Shown: piece after piece, positions 1 to 8,645 of the stretch | How positions within the stretch are numbered: the stretch's first letter is position 1 | Layout: each line of letters begins with the position of its first letter | Assembly (NCBI GenBank): GCA_903836515.1 | Contig: CAILQW010000044.1 | Coordinates: 1 to 37,717 of the forward strand | Length of the DNA stretch: 37,717 nt | Reading direction: 5' to 3' | Source of the DNA: Candidatus Omnitrophota bacterium | GTDB taxonomy: Bacteria; Omnitrophota; Gorgyraeia; Zapsychrales; Fredricksoniimonadaceae | The notes under the pieces: generated by a model | What the model was told of the DNA's origin: nothing | Database searches by the model: none | Seen by the model: the letters and a program-made list of their open reading frames with translations, nothing else | Made by a program: the position numbers and the translations under genes

Positions 1-80
1 AGGCTTCTTTGACGTGTCCATGTGTTAATTGTTGTTCGCTCTTCATCTGATAACAAGATTGGCTTGGCGTGTTTGCTCAT
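1..80 (-). CDS. IS630 family transposase, N-terminal fragment (runs off the window)
   Basis: Only the first 26 or so codons are visible, starting MSKHAKPILLSDEER and continuing with a Thr/Arg-rich helix. The LSDEER start followed by a basic stretch is typical of the helix-turn-helix N-terminus of IS630-type transposases. In-frame ATGs also exist at 89 and 92, so the start may be up to four codons earlier. No convincing Shine-Dalgarno sequence is seen. The DDE catalytic domain is outside the window, so whether the transposase is intact is unknown. Confidence 0.5.
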   Translation of the reverse strand, partial: MSKHAKPILLSDEERTTINTWTRQRS

Positions 81-133
81 GAGATACATCATACATGAAA
101 ATCTGAATAAGTCAAGTTATTTATGGGACACTA
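1..133 (-). mobile_element. IS630-type insertion sequence, 5' end only
   Basis: The element continues beyond the left edge. Its inner boundary is placed at the TA at 132-133. Reading on the minus strand from there, the sequence GTGTCCCATAAATAAC looks like a terminal repeat, and IS630/Tc1-type elements insert at TA dinucleotides. The transposase N-terminus begins about 40 bases inside this end. The element interrupts the secreted-protein gene at 131-253. The other terminus is outside the window, so the inverted repeat cannot be compared. Confidence 0.6.
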
Positions 134-253
134 CACTAGCATGCGTCCAGGCACCGGAAGATCTGTAATGCCTTGGGCATACGAAGATAGGAATACGCCT
201 TGTAATAAAAAGACGCCCAAGATCATTGTGATAATAGACTGTCGAAAACGCAT
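131..253 (-). pseudogene. Secreted protein gene cut by IS630 insertion (signal peptide remnant)
   Basis: A 40-codon reading frame starts MRFRQSIITMILG, runs through a hydrophobic stretch to a likely signal-peptidase site after SSYAQ, and continues ITDLPVPGRMLV before a TAG. That stop is formed by the insertion target TA plus the first base of the IS630-type end. The frame is therefore the 5' part of a longer exported protein that was truncated by the transposon. The LPVPGRML stretch reminds me of secreted proteins starting LPxPGxMV in Omnitrophota genomes, but that is from memory. The rest of the gene should lie beyond the far end of the element. Confidence 0.6.
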
Positions 254-303
254 ATGAAGCAAATCGTTTAGAATGTTAGAAAATAAATCTCTTTAAGTAA
301 CAA

Positions 304-333
304 ACTATACCATTCTAAACATAGAAAACACAA
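304..333 (-). promoter_or_regulatory. Candidate sigma-70 promoter for the interrupted secreted-protein gene
   Basis: On the minus strand TTGTGT (333-328) and TATAGT (309-304) are separated by 18 bases, in a very AT-rich spacer region. The start codon of the broken gene lies about 50 bases downstream. This is a pattern match only. Confidence 0.35.
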
Positions 334-369
334 CAAATGTACTACCTACTAATTTAAAATAAAGATTCC

Positions 370-3300
370 TCAACGCCCCACCCCCCGCTGTTTCCACATA
401 AAATAGATCACCGGATACACCAGAAGCTCCAGGATAAAACTGCTGAAGATCCCGCCGATCATGGGGGCGGCGATGCGCTTCATCACGTCCGCACCCGCGC
501 CCATGGACCACATGATCGGGACAAGGCCCATGAACATGGCGGCCACGGTCATCAGTTTCGGACGGACACGCTTCACCGCGCCGTGGACAATCGCTTCCGT
601 CAGGTCTTCCCGGGTCCGCATTTTCCCCTGACGCACCGCGTCGTCATAAGCCATATCCAGAAAAAGAAGCATAAAAACACCCGTCTCGGCATCCAGCCCC
701 ATGAGCGCGATCATGCCGACCCACACAGCGATAGACATATTGTATCCAAGCATCCACAAGAACCACACGGCACCTACCAGCGAAAAAGGCACCGCCAGCA
801 TCACGATCCCGGCCTTGACCGGCGAACGGGTATTCATATAAAGCAAAATAAAAATAAGAAAGATCGTCAGGGGCAACACCACCCGCATCCGCTCGCGCAC
901 GCGCAGCATGTTCTCGAACTGACCGCTCCACTGCAGGGAATAACCGGTTGGAACCTTCAGCTCACGGGCCACAACACGCCGTGCCTCTTCCACAAAACTC
1001 CCGACATCGCGCCCGGCAATATCCACATACACATACCCCGCCAGCATGCCGTTCTCATCACGGATCATCCCGGGGCCGGTGGTGAGCTTGATATCGGCCA
1101 GCTGTTCCAACGACACCTGCGCGCCTGAAGCGGTCGGCACCAGCACGCGGCGCAATTTCGGAAGATCGTCGCGAAAATCACGGGCGTACCGGACATTCAC
1201 CGTATACCGTTCCCGGCCCTCGATCGTCGTGGTCACCGGCTCGCCGCCAATGGCGGACATAATGATATCTTGAACCTCTTTGATGGACAACCCGTAACGC
1301 GCGATCTCCAGGCGCTTGATATCGAAATCGATGAAATACCCGCCCGTCACACGTTCCGCGTAAACACTCCGTGCGCCCTTGATATTTTTGACAAGACCCT
1401 CCACGTCGATCCCGATCTTCTCGATCTGCGCCAGATCCGCGCCATACACTTTAATGCCGATCGGCGTCCGGATCCCGGTTGAAAGCATATCAATCCTGGC
1501 CTTGATCGGCATGGTCCATGCGTTGGACACCCCCGGGAACTGCATCTTCAAGTCCAGCTCGGCAATGAGATCCTCCCAGGAAATCCGGTCCGGCCAGATC
1601 GGGCGGAAGGGTGCCTGCAGGAAACCGGGGAACGTGGAATACCAGCGCGGCACATGGCGCCACGCACTCTCGGGCTTGAGAACGACCGTCGTCTCCATCA
1701 TGGAAAAAGGCGCCGGATCCGTCGATGTTTCCGCACGACCGGCCTTCCCGAAAACGCGCTCGACTTCCGGCACCGTCTTGATCACCTTGTCCATTTGCTG
1801 CAGGAGTTTCGCCGCCTCGGTCACGGAAATGCCCGGCAGCGTCGTGGGCATATAAAGGATAGATCCTTCATTCAACGGCGGCATGAATTCTGACCCTAAG
1901 CGCATAAAAACAGGGATCGTCGACACCACCAGCAAGGCTGCCGCGATCAAAGTGGCTTTAGGGAACTTAAGGACAAACCGGCACACCGGTTCATAACATC
2001 TGAACAACACCCTGCTGACGGGATGTTTTTCTTCAGGGTAATATTTCCCGACAAGAATACTGTTGAAAAAACTCGAGATCCAGACGGGTCGAAAACAGAT
2101 CGGATCAATGCGCGTAAAAAACATCCGCATCGCCGGATTAAGGGTCACCGCGAGAATCGCCGCGATCGCCATGGCAAAGTTCTTGCTGAACGCCAGCGGC
2201 TTGAACAACCGCCCCTCCTGGTCCAGGAGCGTGAATACCGGCAAAAATGCCACGGCTATCACCAACAGCGAAAAGAACACGGACGGCCCAACCTCTTTAA
2301 GTGCCGTCAACAGCACCTCGCGATAATCCCCCTGGCGCCCTCCCGCGTCCCACACTTGAAGCTTTTTGTAGGCATTCTCGACCTCAATGATGGCGCCGTC
2401 GACAAGCACCCCGATCGATATGGCAATACCGGCCAGGGACATGATGTTGGAGGTCAGCTTCATCATGAGCATCGGGATAAAACTGAGCAGCACGGCGACA
2501 GGAATCGTGACAATAGGGACACTGGCCGACGGGAAATGCCACAAAAAGAAAACAATCACCAGCGCCACAATGATCATTTCCTCCATGAGCTGATGCCTGA
2601 GCGTGTCAATGGCGCGGCGGATCAAATCCGAACGATCATAGGTGGTCACAAGCTCGACCCCCGGCGGCAAGGATGCCCTGACCTCCTTCAATTTTTCTTT
2701 GACCCGCTCAATGACATTTAAGGCGTTCTCCCCCGAACGCATGAGCACGATGCCCCCCACCGTATCGCCTTCGCCGTCCAGGTCCGCAATGCCGCGCCGC
2801 ATCTCCGGCCCCAGGGCCACAGACGCCACATTTTTAACAAAGATCGGCGTGCCGTTGGCATCGTTACCCAGGACAATATCCTCGATATCTTTGGCCGACT
2901 TGATATAGCCCCGCCCGCGCACCATATACTCAGTACCTGCCAGCTCGATCAGCCGCCCGCCCACATCGTTATTGCCATTACGGATCGCCTCGCTCACCTT
3001 CATGAGCGGTATGTTGTATGCCAGCAGGGCATTGGGCTTCACATTCACCTGGTACTGCTTCTGAAAACCGCCGACCGACGCCACCTCCGCCACACCCGGG
3101 ACAGACTGCAGCCAGTAACGCAGATACCAGTCCTGGAAAGAGCGCAGTTGAGAAAGATCATTTTTGCCGGACTTGTCAACCAAGGCATACTGATAAACCC
3201 ATCCCACAGACGTCGCATCCGGTCCGATCTCCGTCTTGACGCCTTCGGGCAATTTAGGCAATATCTTGCTCAAATACTCCAGCGTCCGGCTGCGTGCCCA

Positions 3301-3609
3301 GTAAATATCGGTGCCGTCCTTGAAAATGATATACACGAAAGAGTATCCAAAATCGGAAAAGCCGCGGATCGACTTCACGCCGGGAGCCCCCAGCATGGCC
3401 GTCACCACAGGATAGGTAACCTGGTCTTCGATAATGTCCGCAGAACGATCCCAGCGGGAATACACAATGACCTGCGTATCGGAAAGGTCCGGGATAGCAT
3501 CAAGAGGAATATTCTTCATGCTGTACACGGCGCCGACAAGTGCCATCACCGTCAGTATCATGACAATGTATTTATTCTTCGCTGAAAACTCTATGATTTT
3601 TTCGATCAT
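370..3609 (-). CDS. cusA: CusA-type heavy-metal RND efflux pump (Cu(I)/Ag(I) class)
   Basis: Inner-membrane RND permease of the HME family that exports metal ions from cytoplasm/periplasm using the proton gradient. The protein has 1079 residues, the usual family length, and starts MIEKIIEFSAKNK. Key residues of E. coli CusA are present: the TM4 proton-relay aspartate at D404 (GVLVDGA), and the methionine triad that binds Cu(I)/Ag(I), at M587 (LYMPTTLPG), M637 (PFSMMETT) and M708 (RIDMLSTG). This favours monovalent copper/silver over Zn/Co/Cd. A GGAG lies 9 bases before the ATG. It follows cusB in the same direction after a 168-bp gap that contains a palindromic repeat. No dedicated outer-membrane factor is in this operon. 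TolC homologues occur at 9613-10920 and 14118-15404. Confidence 0.93.
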   Translation of the reverse strand: MIEKIIEFSAKNKYIVMILTVMALVGAVYSMKNIPLDAIPDLSDTQVIVYSRWDRSADIIEDQVTYPVVTAMLGAPGVKSIRGFSDFGYSFVYIIFKDGTDIYWARSRTLEYLSKILPKLPEGVKTEIGPDATSVGWVYQYALVDKSGKNDLSQLRSFQDWYLRYWLQSVPGVAEVASVGGFQKQYQVNVKPNALLAYNIPLMKVSEAIRNGNNDVGGRLIELAGTEYMVRGRGYIKSAKDIEDIVLGNDANGTPIFVKNVASVALGPEMRRGIADLDGEGDTVGGIVLMRSGENALNVIERVKEKLKEVRASLPPGVELVTTYDRSDLIRRAIDTLRHQLMEEMIIVALVIVFFLWHFPSASVPIVTIPVAVLLSFIPMLMMKLTSNIMSLAGIAISIGVLVDGAIIEVENAYKKLQVWDAGGRQGDYREVLLTALKEVGPSVFFSLLVIAVAFLPVFTLLDQEGRLFKPLAFSKNFAMAIAAILAVTLNPAMRMFFTRIDPICFRPVWISSFFNSILVGKYYPEEKHPVSRVLFRCYEPVCRFVLKFPKATLIAAALLVVSTIPVFMRLGSEFMPPLNEGSILYMPTTLPGISVTEAAKLLQQMDKVIKTVPEVERVFGKAGRAETSTDPAPFSMMETTVVLKPESAWRHVPRWYSTFPGFLQAPFRPIWPDRISWEDLIAELDLKMQFPGVSNAWTMPIKARIDMLSTGIRTPIGIKVYGADLAQIEKIGIDVEGLVKNIKGARSVYAERVTGGYFIDFDIKRLEIARYGLSIKEVQDIIMSAIGGEPVTTTIEGRERYTVNVRYARDFRDDLPKLRRVLVPTASGAQVSLEQLADIKLTTGPGMIRDENGMLAGYVYVDIAGRDVGSFVEEARRVVARELKVPTGYSLQWSGQFENMLRVRERMRVVLPLTIFLIFILLYMNTRSPVKAGIVMLAVPFSLVGAVWFLWMLGYNMSIAVWVGMIALMGLDAETGVFMLLFLDMAYDDAVRQGKMRTREDLTEAIVHGAVKRVRPKLMTVAAMFMGLVPIMWSMGAGADVMKRIAAPMIGGIFSSFILELLVYPVIYFMWKQRGVGR

Positions 3610-3688
3610 AACCCATTACTCCAAGAAATATTTACGAGCCACAATTACACAGGATGCAATCACTCTTCATCAAAAAAATACGTGCTCA

Positions 3689-3748
3689 AAGCTTGCGGTG
3701 TGCCTCGGATGCGAGTGCTGTCTGAGCAGACAGGCATGCCGCAAGCTT
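3689..3748. repeat. Palindromic multi-hairpin repeat, copy A
   Basis: Outer arms AAGCTTGCGG (3689-3698) and CCGCAAGCTT (3739-3748) are perfect inverted repeats and can extend inward over a further GCCT/AGGC. Inside are two smaller palindromes: TCG/CGA around GATG (3705-3714) and CTGTCTG/CAGACAG around AG (3718-3733). The block 3717-3749 is identical over 33 bases to 22952-22984 in copy B, and 3701-3716 is identical to 22888-22903. It sits between cusB and cusA and would be transcribed within the operon mRNA. It contains no ORF. A REP- or MITE-like element is the likeliest class. Confidence 0.8.
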
Positions 3749-3777
3749 CATACTCACACAATCACACCTTTGATTGA

Positions 3778-4641
3778 TTACAGAGCATTTTTTAATCTAC
3801 TCTCGGCATCAATCAAAAAATTCCCGCTCGTCACGACTTCTTCCCCTTCATGGAGGCCCGACAGGACTTGATAAAACTGCCCGGCCCTGGGTCCCAGCGT
3901 CACCTCACGCGCGGCAAACCGGTTGTCCCTGACAACATAAACGATCTTGCGCGTTCCGGAATCCATGACCGCTTCTTCAGGCACTGCCAACTGCTCTCCC
4001 AGGTCGACCCTGATCGTCGCGTTGACAAACATCCCCGGCTTAAGCTTCCCCTCCTTGTCTTCCACCTGAACCTTGGCGCGTGCGGTGCGGCTTGTGGTGT
4101 TAATAATGGGCCTCAGCCCTGCGACATTCCCTTTAAAGACCTCTCCAGGAAAAGCCACGGCGTCAATCCGCACTTCCTGGCCTTTTTTGATCAACCCCAA
4201 TTCATATTCATAGACCGTCACATAGACCAGCGTCCTGCTGCCATTGCGCCACTTGACTGATGCGGTCTTGATTTCCTGAAGATACTCGACCTGTCCCGAA
4301 TACAGACCGGGATCATCCGCGATCTTGCCGGCCGTCGCGATCTCAAGGGCGAGCTGACGCCGCTGCACCACGCCCCGCCTGACCCCGATCAACTGCTGTT
4401 TATCCGTATTAACGAGGACACCCGAAGGAGAACCCTGTGCCTCTGATGCTGTTTCTTTTAAGACAAGATCCATCCCGCAAATCGGACAGGATCCCTTGTG
4501 ATCAGAGGTGATCTGCGGATGCATGGGGCAAACATACACCACCTTGGCCGCATGCTGCCCCGCCGGTTCCACGGCGAAGCCCTGGGAAGGGGCTCCGCCG
4601 GCGTAAACGATACACAGCATGAATAATAATCTTGTTTTCAT
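3778..4641 (-). CDS. cusB: CusB-like periplasmic adaptor with metal-binding N-terminus, hairpin domain missing
   Basis: Membrane-fusion subunit expected to link CusA to an outer-membrane channel. The start is MKTRLLFML at 4641, with AGGAG four bases before the ATG, rather than the upstream in-frame ATG at 4656. A signal peptide is followed by a heavy-metal-binding domain (CPMHP at 38-42, CPICGMDL at 52-59), then a beta-barrel and membrane-proximal region ending near SGNFLIDAESRL. The protein is only 287 residues, whereas CusB-type adaptors are about 400-500. The sequence jumps from GQVEYLQEIKTA (about 116-127) directly to WRNGSRTLVYVTV, so most of the lipoyl/alpha-hairpin segment is absent. 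The frame is open and the flanks look normal, so this is an in-frame internal deletion. Docking to TolC may be impaired. Confidence 0.85.
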   Translation of the reverse strand: MKTRLLFMLCIVYAGGAPSQGFAVEPAGQHAAKVVYVCPMHPQITSDHKGSCPICGMDLVLKETASEAQGSPSGVLVNTDKQQLIGVRRGVVQRRQLALEIATAGKIADDPGLYSGQVEYLQEIKTASVKWRNGSRTLVYVTVYEYELGLIKKGQEVRIDAVAFPGEVFKGNVAGLRPIINTTSRTARAKVQVEDKEGKLKPGMFVNATIRVDLGEQLAVPEEAVMDSGTRKIVYVVRDNRFAAREVTLGPRAGQFYQVLSGLHEGEEVVTSGNFLIDAESRLKNAL

Positions 4642-4670
4642 AAAACTCCTCTCCAAAGCGCAGGCTGCGC

Positions 4671-4991
4671 TCAGCGCCCCATGGGCATATCTTTCATGGC
4701 CTCTTTACTCTGCGCCACGGCCTGATCAGCGATCTGGCTGTATTTTTCGGGATCCGCCTTAAAAAGGCTGATACACCCGCCGCAGCAGAGATTGTAAACC
4801 TTCCCCTTATACGTATATGTCGCTGGAGCCATTCCTGAATCAGGCCCGATCTCCCGCCCTGACACCGGACATGTCTTGTTACCGACATTCACGGCTTTCA
4901 CAGACGCTTCCGCGGCCATGGCTTGTCCGTAACCTGACACCGTCATACCCGCCGCCAAGATCACGCCTAACATTAAAACGATCGCCTTCAT
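4671..4991 (-). CDS. Exported YHS-like metal-binding protein
   Basis: The protein has 106 residues from the ATG at 4991, which has AGGAGG four bases upstream. The longer in-frame start at 5051 lacks such a site. An N-terminal signal peptide (MKAIVLMLGVILAAG) is followed by NKTCPVSGREIG and then YTYKGKVYNLCCGGC with FKADPEKY. The CPVSG, YKGKVY and CC..C pattern is the YHS domain layout, found in copper and other metal-handling proteins. It lies 29 bases upstream of cusB in the same direction and is probably in the same operon. It is likely a periplasmic metal carrier or sensor for the pump. The exact role is inferred from context. Confidence 0.75.
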   Translation of the reverse strand: MKAIVLMLGVILAAGMTVSGYGQAMAAEASVKAVNVGNKTCPVSGREIGPDSGMAPATYTYKGKVYNLCCGGCISLFKADPEKYSQIADQAVAQSKEAMKDMPMGR

Positions 4992-5107
4992 AAAGCCTCC
5001 TGAGGTTAACATACCGCGTTGATTGAATTTTTTCTTAAAAAGATAATACACCCCATCTCCTTGATGTCATGACAAGAAGACAGAAAAAACGCCGCTCAAA
5101 ATGAGGA

Positions 5108-5500
5108 TTAAAGACGGAGAGAGTGCTGCTGAAGATAAAGAGGAACAGACGAAAGACGCCCTGGCGGCGCGCCTCCATAGGCGACCCTTAATACGGCTGC
5201 CTGGAACAAAGACCTGCCGACCATGGCCACGGCAGGAGCATGAAAGGCATGTGAAATCCCCGCCGCCATCGTGAAAGCGCCCTGTTCGACTTCGGCAATA
5301 CCAAACTTGGTGAGGGCGCAATGGCAAGGCTTGGCATTCTTGTGATCCGCCGCCCTGTCGCCATGACAGCAGGCGCGCGCCACCACGTTCTGATGTGTCT
5401 GCGCCTGGGCCAGCTTCTCTATACAGCAGCAAAAAACAGCCGAAGCACCTACCGCTACGACCAGAAAAGCCATGATGAAAGGTTTAAAGAATTTCTTCAT
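5108..5500 (-). CDS. Cys/His-rich exported protein of the copper-efflux operon
   Basis: This 130-residue protein begins MKKFFKPFIMAFLVV, a signal peptide or membrane anchor, followed by CCC and then a cluster CCHGD...HKNAKPCHC (about residues 44-61). The cysteines and histidines suggest metal binding. The C-terminal half is unremarkable, ending SSVPLYLQQHSLRL. I do not recognise a named domain with certainty. Small exported proteins with this tail occur next to metal-efflux genes in related genomes, as far as I recall. It is the first gene of the likely metal operon (followed by the YHS-like protein, cusB and cusA). The spacing to the next gene is about 115 bases. The ribosome-binding site is weak. 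Confidence 0.55.
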   Translation of the reverse strand: MKKFFKPFIMAFLVVAVGASAVFCCCIEKLAQAQTHQNVVARACCHGDRAADHKNAKPCHCALTKFGIAEVEQGAFTMAAGISHAFHAPAVAMVGRSLFQAAVLRVAYGGAPPGRLSSVPLYLQQHSLRL

Positions 5501-5615
5501 TGCCTAAAACCCAGTTGAATTACAGAAAACCAACCCAAAGGCCTATTTAAAGCTAACACACTTCCCCGAAACATATCAAGCAAAATCATAAACCACCTGG
5601 CGCGTATCCCGCAGG

Positions 5616-6386
5616 TCAGGGATTCCTCAGCCTGCGTTCAAACTCTTTCCAGGGAAAAAGCTTGCCGGGGCATTCGGTCCTGGCGCCGGGGACCTGGCTG
5701 TGGCCGAGGATGTTCTTTTCAGGAATATTATAATATTGCCGGAGATAATTAACCAAATGTACCAGGGCGGACAACTGGCTCTCCGGCACCCGTTCCTGGC
5801 TGAAATTCCCCACCAGGCAGATGCCGATCGCCTTGGTGTTCATGTCCGAGGCCTTGCAATGCGCCCCGTCTTTCTGCGCGATCCAGCGCGGCGTGGCATC
5901 CACATGCCCGGCACTGGTCCCCTTGGTGCCGTTATCAATGATAAAATCGTACCCTGTCCCGTCGAACCCGCGGCGTAGATGCGTGTTAAAAAGCGACATG
6001 GCATTATCCTTGTCGCTGGCGCTGTGATGCACAATGATATATTTCCATTTTCGGGAAGGAAATACCGGAATAACCTCCTTAAGCGGCGCCGCATGCGGGA
6101 TCGTGATCGTCCGGCCCATCTTCAGGCCCGCAGGCCCCTTAAGGCCATTCCTGGAAAGAATATCTTGCGCGCTCACATCATACATTTTGCTCAAACGATA
6201 AAGCGTTTCTCCCGGGATGATCATGTGGGTTATATCATGACGCGGCCCTATCGCCTGCGGCCACGCTGCGGCATGCCCTGAAGGCCTGGACGGCATCATC
6301 ACAGGCCGCGTGGCGCATGAGCTTAAGCATATCGTTACCACCGTGATCAGGCCCCACCGGACCCATGTGCCGATCTGACGGGTCAT
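5616..6386 (-). CDS. LysM-containing N-acetylmuramoyl-L-alanine amidase lipoprotein
   Basis: Peptidoglycan amidase of the Amidase_2/PGRP fold, predicted to cut the MurNAc-L-Ala bond. The start at 6386 overlaps the upstream stop (ATGA), and this start gives a lipoprotein signal with lipobox LSSC (Cys24). A LysM domain spans about 54-97 (GETLYRLSKMYDVS). The catalytic domain follows, with zinc ligands H120 or H121 (IVHHSAS), H229 (LGHSQVPG) and C239 (TECPG), plus a Tyr in GYDFII. The mature protein should be anchored in a membrane facing the periplasm. It is the last gene of the efflux operon and is coupled to the small membrane protein. The longer in-frame start at 6494 would lie within that upstream gene and is not preferred. 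Confidence 0.88.
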   Translation of the reverse strand: MTRQIGTWVRWGLITVVTICLSSCATRPVMMPSRPSGHAAAWPQAIGPRHDITHMIIPGETLYRLSKMYDVSAQDILSRNGLKGPAGLKMGRTITIPHAAPLKEVIPVFPSRKWKYIIVHHSASDKDNAMSLFNTHLRRGFDGTGYDFIIDNGTKGTSAGHVDATPRWIAQKDGAHCKASDMNTKAIGICLVGNFSQERVPESQLSALVHLVNYLRQYYNIPEKNILGHSQVPGARTECPGKLFPWKEFERRLRNP

Positions 6387-6634
6387 GCCGCCTCCGGCCG
6401 CTTGAGAATGCGGATCAACGAAACTAGCGCGATGGTGCCCCAGGCGATCTCCAGGCCAAAGGCAGGCCAGGCATTTTTTGGAAAAACACTGCATCCGACG
6501 GCCACAGCGCCGCCGAGATTCAACACCTGATAAAAGACGCTGTCCACTTTCAATCTGCCGCAGGAAACCAGATAATACGCCGCCACAAAAGCCGTGGTCC
6601 CCGCCCAGCCGAACAGATCCAGAATGACCGTCAT
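6383..6634 (-). CDS. Small membrane protein, CBU_0592-like
   Basis: This 83-residue protein has about three hydrophobic segments (ILDLFGWAGTTAFVAAYYLV, a Val/Ala/Gly-rich middle and an Ile/Leu-rich end) and finishes with a charged tail. The pattern resembles the CBU_0592 family of small membrane proteins, whose function is unknown. GGGAG lies eight bases before the ATG. It begins 33 bases after macB ends and its stop overlaps the start of the amidase gene, so it is part of the same transcript. Confidence 0.65.
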   Translation of the reverse strand: MTVILDLFGWAGTTAFVAAYYLVSCGRLKVDSVFYQVLNLGGAVAVGCSVFPKNAWPAFGLEIAWGTIALVSLIRILKRPEAA

Positions 6635-6667
6635 GATGAAATCTCCCTGCTGCCCTGTGGTTCCCGA

Positions 6668-8635
6668 TTACTCATAACGCAAAGCCTCGATGGGGTTGAG
6701 TTGGGACGCCTGATGCGCCGGCCAAAGGCCGAAAACAAGGCCGACGAGCACAGAAAATACCGTAGCCACCAGAATGGATATAATCGAGATCTTGACGGCC
6801 CAGCCTGCGGCAAATGTGATAACAAACGAAGCGCCCACACCCACCATGATCCCGGCAACCCCGCCGATCAAGGACATGAGCACCGATTCGATAAGAAACT
6901 GGACCATAATATCTTTATTGTTCGCCCCGAGCGCTTTACGCAGGCCGATCTCCCGCGTGCGCTCCGTGACAGACACCAGCATGATATTCATGATCCCGAT
7001 CCCGCCCACCAACAGCGAGATCGCGGCGATAGCCCCCAACAGCATGCCCATGGTCTGGGTGCTCGACTCCATGGCCTGCTTGATATCCGACATATTGCGG
7101 ACCTGGAAAGAATCCTGGGCTTCCTTGGCGGTCAGGTGATGTTCCTTGGCCAGGACATCCTGCACCTCCTGCTGGGCGGAATCGACCGTATCAGGCCCCT
7201 TGGCTTCGACGTAAAGACTGTCGATATACTGCTTTCCCAATAAACGATACATGGCCGTTGTGATCGGGACAAGGACAATGTCATCCTGGTCGCGGAACGG
7301 GCTGGCCCCGCGCGACGGAAGAACACCGATCACCTTGAAATTGACCAGGTTGATCTTGATGGTCTTCCCGACAGGATCATCTTCGCCGAAAAGCTGGGTT
7401 ACGATGGTCGTGCCGATCAAGGCAACCTTGCTCCTGGAGGCCACCTCTTCATCCGTAAAGAATCTTCCCGCGATCGGTGTTGCCACCCGGACTTCTTCAT
7501 AGGAAGTCCCTGCCCCCTCAACCTGGGTATTCCAGTTCTTGCTGCTGTAAACCAGCTGGGCCCGGCCGGTGACTGACGGCGAAACATTACCAACTGTATT
7601 CGTCAGTTTGGCTATCGCCGCCACATCCTGGAACGTAAAACGTGTGACAGCACCGGCTCCGAGCGAAACGCCCCCGGATTGACTTGACCCCGGCCTGACC
7701 ATAAGAAGATTGGACCCCAGGGATGTCAGCTGTTGTTCGATCGACTGCTGGGCCCCGCGGCCCAGCGCGATCATGGCAATCACGGCAGCCACACCGATCA
7801 TGATCCCCAGGATGGAAAGGAAAGCCCTCATCTTGTGCGATACCATGGCAAAGATCGCCTGCCGCGCATAATCGAAGAATTTTATGCCGCCGGGAACGAT
7901 CACATCCATATCCCCGGCAAGCGGAGTTATATCCGCCGCGCCGCTGTCGGCCCCGGCGACAGACGCCCCCTGCCGTTTATCGGAAACAATATCCCCGTCC
8001 CGCATGGTGATGACGCGCTTGGCCTGCGCGGCGATCTCAGGCTCATGCGTCACAATGACAACGGTCTTTCCCTTCTGATTCAAGGCCTTGAACAGGCCCA
8101 TGATGTCAGCCTTGCTTTTGGAATCCAGATTGCCTGTGGGTTCATCCGCCAGAATGATCATCGGATCATTGATCAGAGAGCGTGCCACAGCCACGCGCTG
8201 CTGCTGGCCGCCGGAAAGCTCGTTAGGATTATGGTGCGCGCGGTCCGTCAGCCCGACATCAGCCAGACGCTGATGGGCCAATCCCTTTTGATCCGCATGA
8301 CCTCCATAAATCAACGGCAATGCGACATTGGCCAGGGCCGTCATGCGCGGGAGCAAATGAAACTGCTGGAAAACGAACCCGATGTGCCTGTTCCTTAAAA
8401 CTGCCCATGCATTATCCGACAGGTCATGGACTTCCCGACCGTTCATCAAATAAGCGCCCTTATCGGGCCGGTCCAGAAGACCGATCGTATGCATGAGTGT
8501 GGATTTCCCTGACCCCGACGGGCCAATGATGGCCACAAACTCTCCCTGCCCGATGGTCAGGGAAATATCCCGAAGGGCATGGACTTCGGTATCACCCATA
8601 CGGTAAGTTTTGCTGACATGCCTTAACTCAATCAT
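6668..8635 (-). CDS. macB: MacB-type ABC transporter, ATPase fused to permease
   Basis: Inner-membrane component of a MacAB-TolC tripartite exporter for macrolides, peptides, heme precursors or lipoproteins. The substrate here is unknown. The protein has 655 residues. The N-terminal ATPase has Walker [10 protein letters not shown] (38-46), signature LSGGQ (140-144), and Walker [12 protein letters not shown] (from 161). After a linker comes the first transmembrane helix ([21 protein letters not shown]), a large periplasmic domain and three further helices in the FtsX-like C-terminus ([20 protein letters not shown] and after). All expected parts are present. It starts 10 bases after macA ends. 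Confidence 0.92.
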   Translation of the reverse strand: MIELRHVSKTYRMGDTEVHALRDISLTIGQGEFVAIIGPSGSGKSTLMHTIGLLDRPDKGAYLMNGREVHDLSDNAWAVLRNRHIGFVFQQFHLLPRMTALANVALPLIYGGHADQKGLAHQRLADVGLTDRAHHNPNELSGGQQQRVAVARSLINDPMIILADEPTGNLDSKSKADIMGLFKALNQKGKTVVIVTHEPEIAAQAKRVITMRDGDIVSDKRQGASVAGADSGAADITPLAGDMDVIVPGGIKFFDYARQAIFAMVSHKMRAFLSILGIMIGVAAVIAMIALGRGAQQSIEQQLTSLGSNLLMVRPGSSQSGGVSLGAGAVTRFTFQDVAAIAKLTNTVGNVSPSVTGRAQLVYSSKNWNTQVEGAGTSYEEVRVATPIAGRFFTDEEVASRSKVALIGTTIVTQLFGEDDPVGKTIKINLVNFKVIGVLPSRGASPFRDQDDIVLVPITTAMYRLLGKQYIDSLYVEAKGPDTVDSAQQEVQDVLAKEHHLTAKEAQDSFQVRNMSDIKQAMESSTQTMGMLLGAIAAISLLVGGIGIMNIMLVSVTERTREIGLRKALGANNKDIMVQFLIESVLMSLIGGVAGIMVGVGASFVITFAAGWAVKISIISILVATVFSVLVGLVFGLWPAHQASQLNPIEALRYE

Positions 8636-8645
8636 GGCTTATCTC

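Noticed and set aside
2023-2721. Long plus-strand open frame of 232 codons
   Set aside because: It is antisense to cusA, has a His/Arg/Asp-rich composition of a shadow frame, and no ribosome site.
3689-3748. Reading the palindromic repeat as an integron attC site
   Set aside because: The outer arms lack GTTRRRY/RYYYAAC core boxes, and no integrase is in the window.
6387-6494. Longer start (6494) for the amidase gene
   Set aside because: It would run through the small membrane protein gene and remove the lipoprotein signal from the N-terminus.
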